From positions 62,001 to 126,000 of the forward strand of contig JBBPTG010000001.1 of assembly GCA_038093975.1 (NCBI GenBank): 64,000 bases of DNA. The letters run 5' to 3'. This stretch comes from Chalciporus piperatus. Taxonomy: Eukaryota; Basidiomycota; Agaricomycetes; Boletales; Boletaceae. Position numbers and translations under genes: made by a program. The notes beneath the pieces are model-generated. The model was not told the origin of the DNA. It saw nothing but the letters and a program-made list of their open reading frames with translations, and did no database searches. This document shows, one piece after another, positions 34,938-47,008 of this stretch. Position 1 is the stretch's first letter. Each line of letters begins with the position of its first letter.

Positions 34938-35587
34938 GAAGGATGGAAGCTGTACGAACATTGTGCTATGCTCTACTCATTTTTAGATGTCGATTCCGAT
35001 CGGCCTTTCATGTCTATTCTATTCGTATGGGCTGTATGGTGTCGGAACGCTCGTTTGGGTCTTACATATGTAGCACCACTTTGCACTCGGCCTTGGTGCT
35101 CTGTCGCATGCAATTCTATAACCATAACTCGAGTGGGATTTGGGATGGAGAAGGGTGGACGAACTTCCTCCGGTCGCTGTCAAATGCGAATTCACAACGC
35201 TTGCCTGATCGGACGATGCTTTGTTGCTCGTGGACATCGATATTTATTGAGCTGTCTCCTCAATCTAGAACATAAACGAATTCACTACCTGACATGCCTT
35301 GTGCGTTCCCCTGTCCAGACCAACCAAGCTAGTTCACAAGGGGCGTGATATAGGTGAGACTCCGAGAGAGTATATGACGGCACAATATGTCATGATTGAC
35401 ATCCCACCTAACCATAAAAAGGTGTTCGTTTGTACTTGCCGTATTTGCGTGGACCCACTTCCAGCAACAACTTAAGGGATGCCCATGGAACACCCTGGTC
35501 GTTTTGTTCTTCTCCGCAACGTGGGACTCCATCAACACCGCCGTCGCAGGTTCTCCTTGTCTTGACGTCGCCGTCGCTTGCTCCAAG
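34938..35587. other. Intergenic region
   Basis: 650 bp between SRPK and the first P450 gene. Several overlapping short open frames exist on both strands, none with a recognisable motif. Confidence 0.55.
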
Positions 35588-37673
35588 ATGTCAAACTCCC
35601 CGTGGTCGATCACCATCTGGGTTGCCTACAGTGCCTTGAGAGTTTGTGCCGCCGCTGTCTTGCTTTTGCTCGCAAGAGGTGCAGCGTGGTTGATCAACAT
35701 GATGGTTATCGCTCCACTCTCTGATCCCCTCAAGAATATGCAGGGACCCAAGGCTTCGTTTTTCCAAAATCATTTCAGGGAATTAATGGAGTAAGCCTCA
35801 TGCGGTCGCTTCGAGGTTTTGGGACCGTCTTACCTGATACCTTCACAGTCCTTCGTGCTCTATTGAGACACATGACAGTTGGGTAAGAGAATTCGGGAAG
35901 ACATTCCGGTTCCATGGGTTTGGTAAAGTGAGTAGACCCGAGTGGGTGGTTCATGGAGGGAACTTGTGGCTGACTCCAACCTCCTCTCGTAGCACGATTA
36001 TCGTCTGTTCTCTGTTGATTTCAGAGTGGTATCACACGTCCTCAACTCCCCTATCTACGAGAAACCATGGCAGACTCGTCGCCTTCTTACAAGCCTTTTT
36101 GGACGAGGTTAGATTGCATCTACTCGTTCGCAATACCTCTAAACTCATTCATTGAACAGGTATTTTTGCCGTTGAGGGCGAGGAGCATAAAGTTCTGGTA
36201 ACTTATATATTTCCAACCAAACGTCTAACCCGCCTCTGACCCAGTATATTTCTTCCAGAGAAAGTTGATCGCCCCAGCGTTCTCAACACAATCCATCAAG
36301 GCTATGACGCCGATTTTCTTCCAAAAGGCCGAGGAACTCCGTGACCGTTGGGAGCTCTTGACAGAAACACCGTCATCTGTTGATGTTGACGGCCTACCTC
36401 CCCTCCCAGCCCCGCCATTTTCCCCCTCTGTGCATATAGCCAACACTGTACTCGATGTCGCCCACTGGTTTTCCCGTGCAACTTTCGACGTCATCGGCCT
36501 TGCTGGATTCGACTATCATTTCCAGTCTCTGCAACACGAGTCTGAAAGTGTCTACGTGGCATACCGCAATATGTTCAAAGTCGCAGACAAAAATCGTGGA
36601 GTGAGGGGGTTGATCCAGCTATTTTTCCCGGTATTAGAGAGACTTTGGCCAGACGAAGGATCTCGTATTATGAACGAAAATCGGGCCATCGTTCATCGTA
36701 CTGGACAGGAACTTATCCAGAGCAAGAAGACTGCAATCATGACAGGGAATTTGTCCGAAAAGGATATCAAGGACAAGGATATCCTGAGCCTTCTTAGTAC
36801 GTGCAATTCTCATGCAGTGAGTGGAAGTGTTGACCGTGGATTTCACAGTCAAGTCAAATCTATCAACGGATCCATCCAAGCGCATATCAGACGCCGACCT
36901 TCTGGATCAACTTTCCACCTTCCTTTTTGCAGGATCGGACTCAACAGCACTCGCGATGGCATGGTGCACCCACCTTCTTTCCATGAATCCCGATGTACAG
37001 ACACGCCTTCGCGAGGAGGTTCTCTCCTTGTCTGCATGTTCGTCCAATACGACCTCATACTCGGAAGAAGCTCACGCAGCAGCCATTGATGCGCTTCCCT
37101 ATCTGGATGCTGTTCTCCGTGAAACACTCCGTTTATGCCCACCTGTTCATGGGACGATGCGTGTCGCTACTCGTGACGACGATATTCCTGTCTCTTCTCC
37201 GATTCTCCTTACGGACGGTACCGTGATCCGAGAAGGAGACACACTTCGGATACGCAAAGGTTCTTACGTGCACGTCCCAATCGAAGCGTTGAACTTCAGC
37301 GAAGACATCTGGGGCCCAGATGCTAGATCATTCAAGTATGTTTCGTGTTTTACCTCTGACCATCGTCGCTGACTTCAGAATGGAACACAGTCCCGACCGT
37401 TGGTTTTCATTACCGCGCTCCGCTCAAGCCCCTGCACACCCCGGGATTGCCAACTTGATGTCTTTCTCCTTCGGTCCCCATGCCTGCCCTGGATGGAAAT
37501 TTTCTATCCTTCAGACCAAGATTTTCATGGCGACACTTCTTCCTCACTTCGTTTTTGAGCCTGCTGCGGACATTCAAAAGTTCAACGCAGTCCTCACGCG
37601 GCCCTATGTTTATGACCAGTTCGAACACGGTGCACGGTTACCTCTTAGAGTGGGGAAGTATTCTCAGTTTTGA
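35588..37673 (+). CDS. Cytochrome P450 monooxygenase (first of two)
   Basis: Seven exons (35588-35790, 35849-35927, 35993-36107, 36160-36197, 36259-36796, 36849-37335, 37391-37673) give 580 aa. An N-terminal membrane anchor (VCAAAVLLLLARGAAWLINM) is followed by the C-helix HKVLRKLIAPAFS. The I-helix oxygen-activation motif is FAGSDSTALAMAW. The K-helix ExxR motif is LRETLRLCPPVH, then FNPDRWFSLP, and the heme loop FSFGPHACPGWKFS with the axial Cys. The enzyme is ER-bound and needs a P450 reductase. The substrate is unknown; such fungal CYPs act in fatty acid oxidation, secondary metabolism or xenobiotic use. The last acceptor must be 37390; the nearer AG at 37379 does not keep NPDRW. The P450 at 51-53 kb belongs to a different subfamily. 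Confidence 0.93.
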
Positions 37674-37999
37674 AGTACCTTCATGTCATTACCCCTTCGT
37701 TCTATCATCACATTATCTTTATGCCGCGCGCGGCTTCGTTCGTTCATAGCTTACTGTATTTCTACCCATCTTACACTGTCTGTCGAGTGACATATTCCCG
37801 CAAATAGATTTGTATTTGTATTTGGGAAAAGCACCAGTGCTCCAGAAAATTGGGTATCAGTAGACAAAGTGGTTACGTAGGCTTCAGAGATATTCCTTTG
37901 AGGATATTGGCCAATCCCGACAGATCGTTGTCGTCGCCAGACGTGGATAGTGGTCGACGCACGGCACCATGCTTTGATGGCGTTCCGACAGGTGAACCT
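37674..37999. other. Convergent intergenic region, P450 / SprT-like
   Basis: About 330 bp of 3' flanking sequence between convergent genes. A short T-rich repeat (TTTGTATTTGTATTTGG) lies near 37809. Nothing else seen. Confidence 0.55.
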
Positions 38000-39855
38000 T
38001 TAACGTTGAAAAAGAACGTCAAGATTATACGACAGCATGAGGGCTGGAACTCTTCTACCTTGGGGTTGCTCAATGGCCATGCGACTGACTTTGGGTATAC
38101 TTGCCGCTCGTTGGGAAAATAATGGGATTAATTTGCCGGTTTTGCAGGCACCACACACTGTTCGGGAGGGATGTTGTTCATATGCACTGAAAACCGTGTT
38201 TGCCGCTTTCCACTCACCACACTCGTCCGGTCGTATTGACTTTGAGTATCTACCGTAGCTAGAAAGAACTGATCAGTGATCTCCCGACTGTGCTTTACCC
38301 ATTCTTACATCTTTGAGCATGTATTACATTCTGTCAATGTGGCACCCGATCAGATATCTTTGCTCGGGGACAGAACAGGAACGGGAGACTTACTCCATTC
38401 GTAAGGGTATGAGATCTCATAGTTGTGGCGCGTCTGACGGAGAACATTAGACAGCGAGTCCCTCGGAACTAAAACCAGTATCTTACAGAAATATGGATAT
38501 CCAGACGCTTTTGCGTCACCTTGTTCGCCCTGGGATAATGTTGTTCAGTCGATACCTTGGTGCGAGACTTGAGTCTATCCTAACCATGATTTGAAAAGTT
38601 GACCGTGTCCTTCCTGAGGTTGGTTATCAATAACCCAACATGCTAAATGACACATCTCGTGCGAAAGGGTATTTCGAATTCGCTCTACAAAGAAAGTGAG
38701 TACTCAGGATGATGGGACGTCCAATTGGGACTCGACGCACCGTCACAATCCAGAATTTTGGTTGCCAACTCGATCTTCGTGTCATGCACGCCTTCGCGGG
38801 TGCTACAATTTTGGTTTGTTCAAAAGTTTGAAGGTCTCGAAGCCGGGTTGCTCACCGGTGCCAGCGCGCTCGACCTGCAGTAGTTAATAGGCGTTTGCTC
38901 CATTCCAGAGCGGTATTCTTTGGGAGGCGATCACCAAAGACAGCTCGGTTGAGCTCTGCGAAGAGTTCACTGGCGTACTTCTCCCGTCGCGCCTGTTCTT
39001 CTGCCTCCCGTGCCTTCTTTGAAAGTGTTGGTCTCTTGGATGGGGACTTTCTCGGAGAGAAAGATGGCACGGTAGGCCGCTGTGATGGGTTGCCATTCTC
39101 TACATCGTCATCCGAAGATGTTGAGGAAGGGATCGACGTCTGGCTTGATGCAATGGGAGGCAATGCTCTTCCAGAGGCTCTCACGGGAGGAGTACTTCTG
39201 ATCGGCTTTCGTGACCCTGGTGGATCATTCCTAGACTGACATGGGTGCAGGTCTGAGTAGTTTCCAGGCAAGTGACGTACAAGACGAGTATGGAGCCTTC
39301 GTCGGAGTTTCCATCGTCACTTGCGTCGGCATACAATGGTATGAACTGATTCGAGTGTATGTCTCGGGTCTTTGATCCGACTGGTCTTTTCTTCCGAGGT
39401 CCCTTCACCAAAGGTGATAGCATGTCTGGCAACTCTGAAGTATCACCCGAATCACTGTCTGTCAGTTCAATCACTTCGCTGGGCAGAACACTTGGCTTGA
39501 AACGAGCGTGATTTCCATCGAGCTGGGACAATGGCTTCCTATCGTCATCGAACGAATGAGCATGAGTAAATCTGGAGAATGACTAGTAGCACTTACCTAG
39601 GGCTTGCCTGGGGTCTGGGCGCGGTCAGCGGGTTTGCTTGATTATATCCAATACATTACGTACATGTCATCCTCAGAGTCAGAGGAAATCTCAATAATTT
39701 GCATAGCAGAGCTTTTACGCGGTGAGTGGCATGAGGATGAAATTCTACTCGTAAAGCGACCTTGGTAAAGAGCAAATATCGTCACTGAATAGTTTGAGTG
39801 CTTACCTTGGTTCCTCAGCTTCACTGTCTGGTACCGCGCTGCTAGTGCTACGCAT
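38000..39855 (-). CDS. SprT-like zinc protease, GCNA/ACRC-type
   Basis: Twelve exons in coding order: 39806-39855, 39664-39711, 39597-39614, 39281-39538, 38856-39230, 38741-38802, 38585-38684, 38487-38529, 38394-38433, 38309-38330, 38218-38258, 38000-38157; 404 aa. The N-terminal half is disordered and acidic, with MQIIEISSDSEDD and SEVIELTDSDSGD, both resembling SUMO-interacting motifs. The SprT core starts at LFAELNRAVFGDRLP and has NTLSHEMCHLACWVIDNQ with the HExxH zinc site, then EGHGQLFKSWANK. A zinc ribbon follows: KCNTCSK, IYGRYSKSI, and CGACKTGKLIPL. This architecture matches GCNA, which removes DNA-protein crosslinks in a SUMO-linked way. Exon 5 is entered with the acceptor at 39231; the neighbouring AGs break the frame. 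Confidence 0.9.
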
Positions 39856-39985
39856 TGTGGTACGGTTGAATGTCCTCTACACAGTCCAACCGCGACAAGA
39901 GAACGCGTCGATGGCACGTGCAGGTGATATAACTCTCACGTGGTTTGTGTTAATCATATGACTCAGACAGGGAAAGGAAATCACC

Positions 39986-40086
39986 GCCCGCCTAGCTCAA
40001 TCGGATAGAGCGTCAGACTTTTACGATTGTACGAGTCGTGCAAGGCGGTGATCTGAAGGCTGCGAGTTCGACCCTCGCGGTGGGCT
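39986..40086 (+). tRNA. tRNA-Lys (anticodon UUU) with a 27-nt intron
   Basis: The acceptor stem GCCCGCC pairs with GGTGGGC (one G-U). The D-arm is TAGCTCAATCGGATAGAGC. Anticodon stem TCAGA pairs with TCTGA; the loop is CT-TTT-A, then an intron at 40024-40050, then A38. The T-arm is CTGCGAGTTCGACCCTCGC with a normal GTTCGAC loop. TTTTT at 40091-40095 would end Pol III transcription. The gene sits downstream of no other tRNA on this strand but faces a tRNA-Lys(CUU) gene in inverted orientation. Confidence 0.93.
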
Positions 40087-40090
40087 ATGA

Positions 40091-40095
40091 TTTTT
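40091..40095 (+). terminator. Pol III oligo-T terminator of tRNA-Lys(UUU)
   Basis: Five T residues four bases after the tRNA 3' end. Confidence 0.75.
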
Positions 40096-40256
40096 GTTTG
40101 TTATCTTTTTGGCCTCTCCTCAAGGCTCATCGTCTGCTTCCGCCAGCAACTATATGCGTATTTTACAGTCAAATTCACGCAGTTCCTCCGAAGCTTTGGG
40201 ACTACATGTGTTACACGAGATAAACGTAGTGGGCCGCAGAAGAAAAAACCATTAGC

Positions 40257-40263
40257 AAAAAAA
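40257..40263 (-). terminator. Pol III oligo-T terminator of tRNA-Lys(CUU)
   Basis: Seven A on the plus strand, i.e. seven T downstream of the minus-strand tRNA. Confidence 0.75.
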
Positions 40264-40270
40264 GACCATT

Positions 40271-40354
40271 AGCCCACCGCGAGGGTCGAACTCGCAGCCT
40301 TCAGATCGCCTAGTCATAAGAGTCTGACGCTCTATCCGATTGAGCTAGGCGGGC
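40271..40354 (-). tRNA. tRNA-Lys (anticodon CUU) with a 10-nt intron
   Basis: Acceptor, D and T arms are almost identical to the tRNA-Lys(UUU) gene on the other strand. The anticodon loop reads CT-CTT-A, followed by an intron of 10 nt (40307-40316) and A38, then TCTGA. The pair forms a large imperfect inverted repeat separated by about 185 bp. The two genes differ mainly in the anticodon wobble base and the intron. Confidence 0.93.
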
Positions 40355-40475
40355 ACACTTTCAGCCACTAGAGGCTCGACTTGGGCTAGGACTCGGTTGA
40401 GAAACCCATCGATAAAACTAATGCGTGCGATCTACATTACTAGTACATACAGTACACACGTGGAGGTTTAGATCG

Positions 40476-43281
<2,806 letters not shown>

Positions 43282-43407
43282 GGTGTTAGTTGTTCAAGCG
43301 ACTACGAGGAGGCGCGCGAGGGACGCGAACAATGGACTTGAGGGCGGGCCCTTTCGCGTCGCGGGTTCGCGAGTGAATTAGATTGACAATGTGCGATAGA
43401 TTATAAC

Positions 43408-43480
43408 TCCCGTTTAGCTCAGTTGGTAGAGCGCGTCACTAGTAATGACGAGGTCAGTCGTTCAAATCGGCTAATGGGAA
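43408..43480 (+). tRNA. tRNA-Thr (anticodon AGU)
   Basis: Acceptor TCCCGTT pairs with AATGGGA. D-arm is GCTCAGTTGGTAGAGC. Anticodon stem CGTCA pairs with TGACG around the loop CTAGTAA (anticodon AGT). T-arm AGTCG-TTCAAAT-CGGCT is normal. No intron. TTTTT at 43484-43488 is the probable Pol III terminator. Confidence 0.93.
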
Positions 43481-43483
43481 TTC

Positions 43484-43488
43484 TTTTT
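43484..43488 (+). terminator. Pol III oligo-T terminator of tRNA-Thr
   Basis: Five T residues three bases after the tRNA 3' end. Confidence 0.7.
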
Positions 43489-43569
43489 GTCTTTGTTTGC
43501 CTAATTGATCAAGTATGTAAATCAAGGCTATCTCAGCTCACCCCTCTCCACCAACCCACCATCACCATC

Positions 43570-44994
43570 ATGACTTCTATGGACATCGACGAGCTCCCTG
43601 TCGTTCTTCCAGCGAGTACCACATCAAGTCTTTCTCTTGCACTGTAGGTTGAATCTACAGTCAGCGTTGGTGAACCTCATGCTGTGGACACAGACATCCT
43701 TTGCCGATCCTAAATATCTCGGAGCACCTCACGCGATTGAAGCTCCAAACGAAATCGAATTTGCCCTTTGGTAAGCTCTCCTCGCCGATGTGCGGAGGCA
43801 GAACCAAATTACGAGTCACCTAGTACTTGGCGCATTGCTCGGCACACAGAATGGTCGAGAGGTGGAGATTGTCAACTCATTCGAGCTCGCCGTAGAGGAG
43901 GAACGCGATGACATGGTCGATCATGGCTTTCTAGTACACAGGAGAGATCAATGTGCGCCACTCCTTCTCGTTGCCCCTCCTAGCTCACGTCTCGCCATAG
44001 ATAAACAGGTGTTCCCCTCGCTGGAGTTCATCGGGTGGTATACAGTCGCACCGATCCCGACATCTATGCATATAGCACTCCAGGAACAGGTCAGCCTGAC
44101 CAGTCACTTTGCGGTTCCTCAGATATGCTCATAGCTGGTTTGCAGTTCACGGGATACTGTTCGACCCCCCTCCTGCTCCTGCTCCAGCCCTCTTCATCTT
44201 CACCCACTTCATCTGATATAACTGGCCAAACTCTCCCCTTCAAAGCTTACGAACCTTCGGTGGAGATCAGGGACAAGAAGACACGGTCTGTGTTCATAGA
44301 AGCACATTACAAAGTAGAGACAGGAGAAGCCGAGCGCATTGCTGTCGATTGGACAGCAAAGGGTGGAGGAGGAAGCACCAGTCGTGAGTGCCTGATAAAG
44401 TAGCGTTGTGCTTTCGAACCCCGGACTAATGCAATTCAGTGGAATCTCATCTGCAAGCCCAACGCGCGGCGGTCAAGATGCTCCATGAACGCATCCTAGT
44501 TCTTGTACAGTACGTCACAGACGTGATCGCGGGTGAGCGTAGATTATTGGTTGTCATTTTGGCGTGAGCGACTCATCGCGCCACAGGTCAAGTGCTCAAG
44601 GATCATACCACTCTTCGATCACTCTCAGCTTTGATCGCTTCGCTTCCTGCAAGTGAAAATAAGGCTTTCCGCGAAGAGTTTGATACTGTGAGTCTAGCTC
44701 GTCCATCCTGCAATCCTCCTCCATTTCTGATTCTATGTGGTGCTATAGGAATACGAAGACGTGCAACTCACCGCCTTCCTGTCCGCTCTCACGAAATCGA
44801 CGAATGCACTCAATGATGTACGTGGGTCTCTTGAACAGCAATGATATTTACATCTGACACACGGCCTTCAGTTGGTAGATAAACACTTGGTTTTGAACGG
44901 CGTTCCGCGCGACGAGCGCGCCATGGGACCTGGCCCGAGAAGGCGAATGGGGAGGCAAGGAGGGATGCCTGGCGACTGGGCGATGCACTCCTAG
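43570..44994 (+). CDS. EIF3F: Translation initiation factor eIF3 subunit F
   Basis: Nine exons (43570-43643, 43694-43770, 43824-43952, 44001-44089, 44146-44383, 44440-44532, 44587-44687, 44749-44817, 44872-44994) give 330 aa. The MPN domain shows LHPLPILNISEHLTRLK, VLGALLGTQNGREVEIVNSF and KQVFPSLEFIGWYTV, followed by MHIALQEQFTGYC. The JAMM metal motif (ExnHxHx10D) is not preserved, as expected for eIF3f. The helical C-terminus ends with DKHLVLNGVPRDERA and a basic Gly/Arg tail. eIF3f is one of the two MPN subunits of eIF3 and binds the 40S ribosome during initiation. Confidence 0.95.
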
Positions 44995-45240
44995 ATTGAG
45001 AATCTCTGTCACGGCTCTTCTTATGCGGGCTCGGGCAACCAACTCTTCTTCGGCCTGTTACTTGTGGCTCAACTACTCAACTTATAGAGTTTGTTACACC
45101 TAGCAGCTGACACCAGATCAGCCGATGAGAACATTCAAGAGAAGCCTCAGTAAGAAAAGGAGATTTGGTAACTTGAATAGGCCTTGAAACAGAACATCGC
45201 TTCCAGTGCACGTCCTCCGCTTGTTCACTAAACCCAAGTC

Positions 45241-45870
45241 ATGTCTCAAGCAGTACCAACTCTTTCGTCGTCAATTGGGGGCCTGCTAAACACTCAGGGA
45301 CTCTACCTGCTCGGCTATAGCTGGCTCTGTGGGATGTGTAGGTATCGTTCCACAGAGACAGCAATTTGGCGCTCTCCAGCACCGCACGTTCCCGGTCTAC
45401 TTCACCCCTGGCTTTCACCTTCAAGTTGTTGGTGACTTGGTTGTGTCGACACCCAGCTTGACAGACCCTTGGTGGTCGATATCTGTTGCACAGACATATG
45501 CCTTTGCATTGGTTATCTTGCTCCAGGGTGCCAACAACTTCGTGATCGGACCCTAGACAAGCAAGTGCGTGTCTGAATTGTGTCCATCACCGAGGAGTAA
45601 CTTAACTCAATGGTTCATGCAAGGCCTAGGACGACGTTCCAACGCCAGAAGCTTGAAAAGGATGAGGGCAATGCACATAATGATGCGACGGTTCTCCAAA
45701 TTAATTACATACCGCGGTTAACGTTCTTGCCATCTGCCAGTGATCGCCTCACAGGCCCGGGCGTCTCAAGAAATGAGGGCGCTGAACTCCAGATTCGGAA
45801 TGCTTCATGGACTCATGCTGGTATTCCGCGGGCTCTCTCTGGGAAATGTGGAAGCTTGAGTAAGTATGGA
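45241..45870 (+). pseudogene. Broken TMEM205-like (DUF4149) membrane protein gene
   Basis: Fragments of a TMEM205/DUF4149-type protein appear in order on the plus strand. They are an ATG-led segment ending LLGYSWLCGM (from 45241), then PRQQFGALQHRTFPVYFTPG, AQTYAFALVILLQGANNFV, FQRQKLEKDEGNAHND and finally RFGMLHGL. The gene is disabled. The first two pieces are in different frames with no room for an intron between them; about 18 nt separate them and conserved residues of the first helix are missing, so a deletion is likely. A TAG at 45554-45556 replaces the codon expected to be Trp after the NNFVIGP segment. After RFGMLHGL the sequence loses similarity and meets a TGA. An intron between 45566 and about 45625 still looks intact. 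Intact family members span the membrane several times; their function is obscure. Confidence 0.78.
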
Positions 45871-45976
45871 CAGCCCTAGCTAGCTACAAGGATTCTAGTC
45901 AGTACCTGTGCACAATGCCATCGAAGCGGTTGTTTTCGAGATATTATGTAGGCAAGAAAATACAATTTACAACGCA

Positions 45977-46898
45977 TCAAGCACCAACTGCCTCCATGCT
46001 TGGCAGATATCCCTCTTTCAGGCTTCTCTCCAGTCTCCTTATTTCCTCGATCGATGTTGCTTTTGCTATGGCCTGCTTGACCCTCTCTGCTTCCTCCGTC
46101 GACATTAGCCGGCCTGCCTTGCCTGCAAGCGGAGCTGCCTTGGGCTCGTCAATTGTGATGGCCGCCTTGGCACTGTGTTTTGACACGGTTGTGGATATCG
46201 TCGTTGCGAGTGCGGTGGGTAGACCCTCTGCAGTGAGGAATAACGACTTGCCTGTTTGCCGCTCCTGGATGGTGTGGAAGCGTTCAAGCTGCATCGACGG
46301 GAGGAGGCGAAAACGATTTCTGGCGCACCTTATCCCGGATCCTCTGAAAATCCAGAACTCTCAGCGATGGTATTCTCCACGCAAGCCACTCGCGATACCA
46401 TTTCTTTTCCCGCACAGGGTTCCCAATCAATGAGAGATACTTGAGATTTTTCAGTTCTCTAAGGGGTTCGAGGTCCCCGAGCTCGGAGATATCGTTCCCA
46501 GTAAGGACAAGGGTGGTAAGGTTGGGGACCGATAGATGGATGGAGGAAGATATGGACGAGACACGGTTGTTGGCAAGAAGCAGAGTTCGGAGACGTCTGA
46601 GGAGGGGAAGATTCCCCAGTGCGGTGATGGAATTATCGGTGAAGTCTATGGCATCATGCTGGTCCTATATCGGGGCGTAAATATGGCGAGACCATTGGAG
46701 GAGTGGTGGATATCGATACATGCCTTGGTGATACCAAGGTTTTCGATCGTTGGGATCTTGTATCCTTTTGGACTGTCTTAGCGCGTTCGATATTGATCAG
46801 GTCTGTGCAAACTCACCACGGAGATCAAGCTGGCGTTCTTTTACGGGGTTTATGGCGGACGGAGCCTGAGCAAGGAGCTCTGGGGTGAGCTTGACCAT
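45977..46898 (-). CDS. LEA1: U2 snRNP A' protein (Lea1)
   Basis: Four exons (46817-46898, 46724-46764, 46329-46664, 45977-46288) give 256 aa. The leucine-rich repeats are clear: KIPTIENLGITKDQHDAIDF, LPLLRRLRTLLLANNRVSSI, LPLLRR-type repeats through NLTTLVLTGNDI and LKNLKYLSLIGNPV, then the cap YREWLAWRIPSLRVLDFQRI. The C-terminus has ALATTISTTV and AGRLMSTEEAERVKQAI, then TSIEEIRRLERSLKEG, conserved in U2A'. Lea1 binds U2 snRNA stem-loop IV with U2B'' and is needed for U2 snRNP biogenesis. Intron 2 (46665-46723) begins GCATGT, another GC-AG intron. Intron 3 is 40 nt, among the shortest here. It is divergent from SAC1. Confidence 0.95.
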
Positions 46899-47008
46899 GG
46901 CTGATTCGATGAATCGCGTTTCCCTGTTTCAGACTCAGACACAACGACGACACAACGAGGTATTCTCCAACCGTCGACCTCCACGACCCGCTCAACCGCT
47001 TTCCTCCA
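46899..47008. promoter_or_regulatory. Compact bidirectional promoter, LEA1 / SAC1
   Basis: 110 bp between start codons. A second plus-strand ATG at 46897 overlaps the LEA1 start in the palindrome CCATGG, but its frame does not join SAC1, so it is not used as the SAC1 start. Confidence 0.5.

Larger units (their letters stand above)
43282..43569. promoter_or_regulatory. Divergent promoter region MCM5 / eIF3f containing a tRNA gene
   Basis: 288 bp between the two start codons, with tRNA-Thr occupying the middle. Pol III promoter elements (A and B boxes inside the tRNA) therefore sit between two Pol II promoters. Confidence 0.6.

Noticed and set aside
39986..40354. Inverted repeat as a transposon end or CRISPR-like structure
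   Set aside because: Both arms are complete tRNA-Lys genes with terminators, which explains the symmetry fully.
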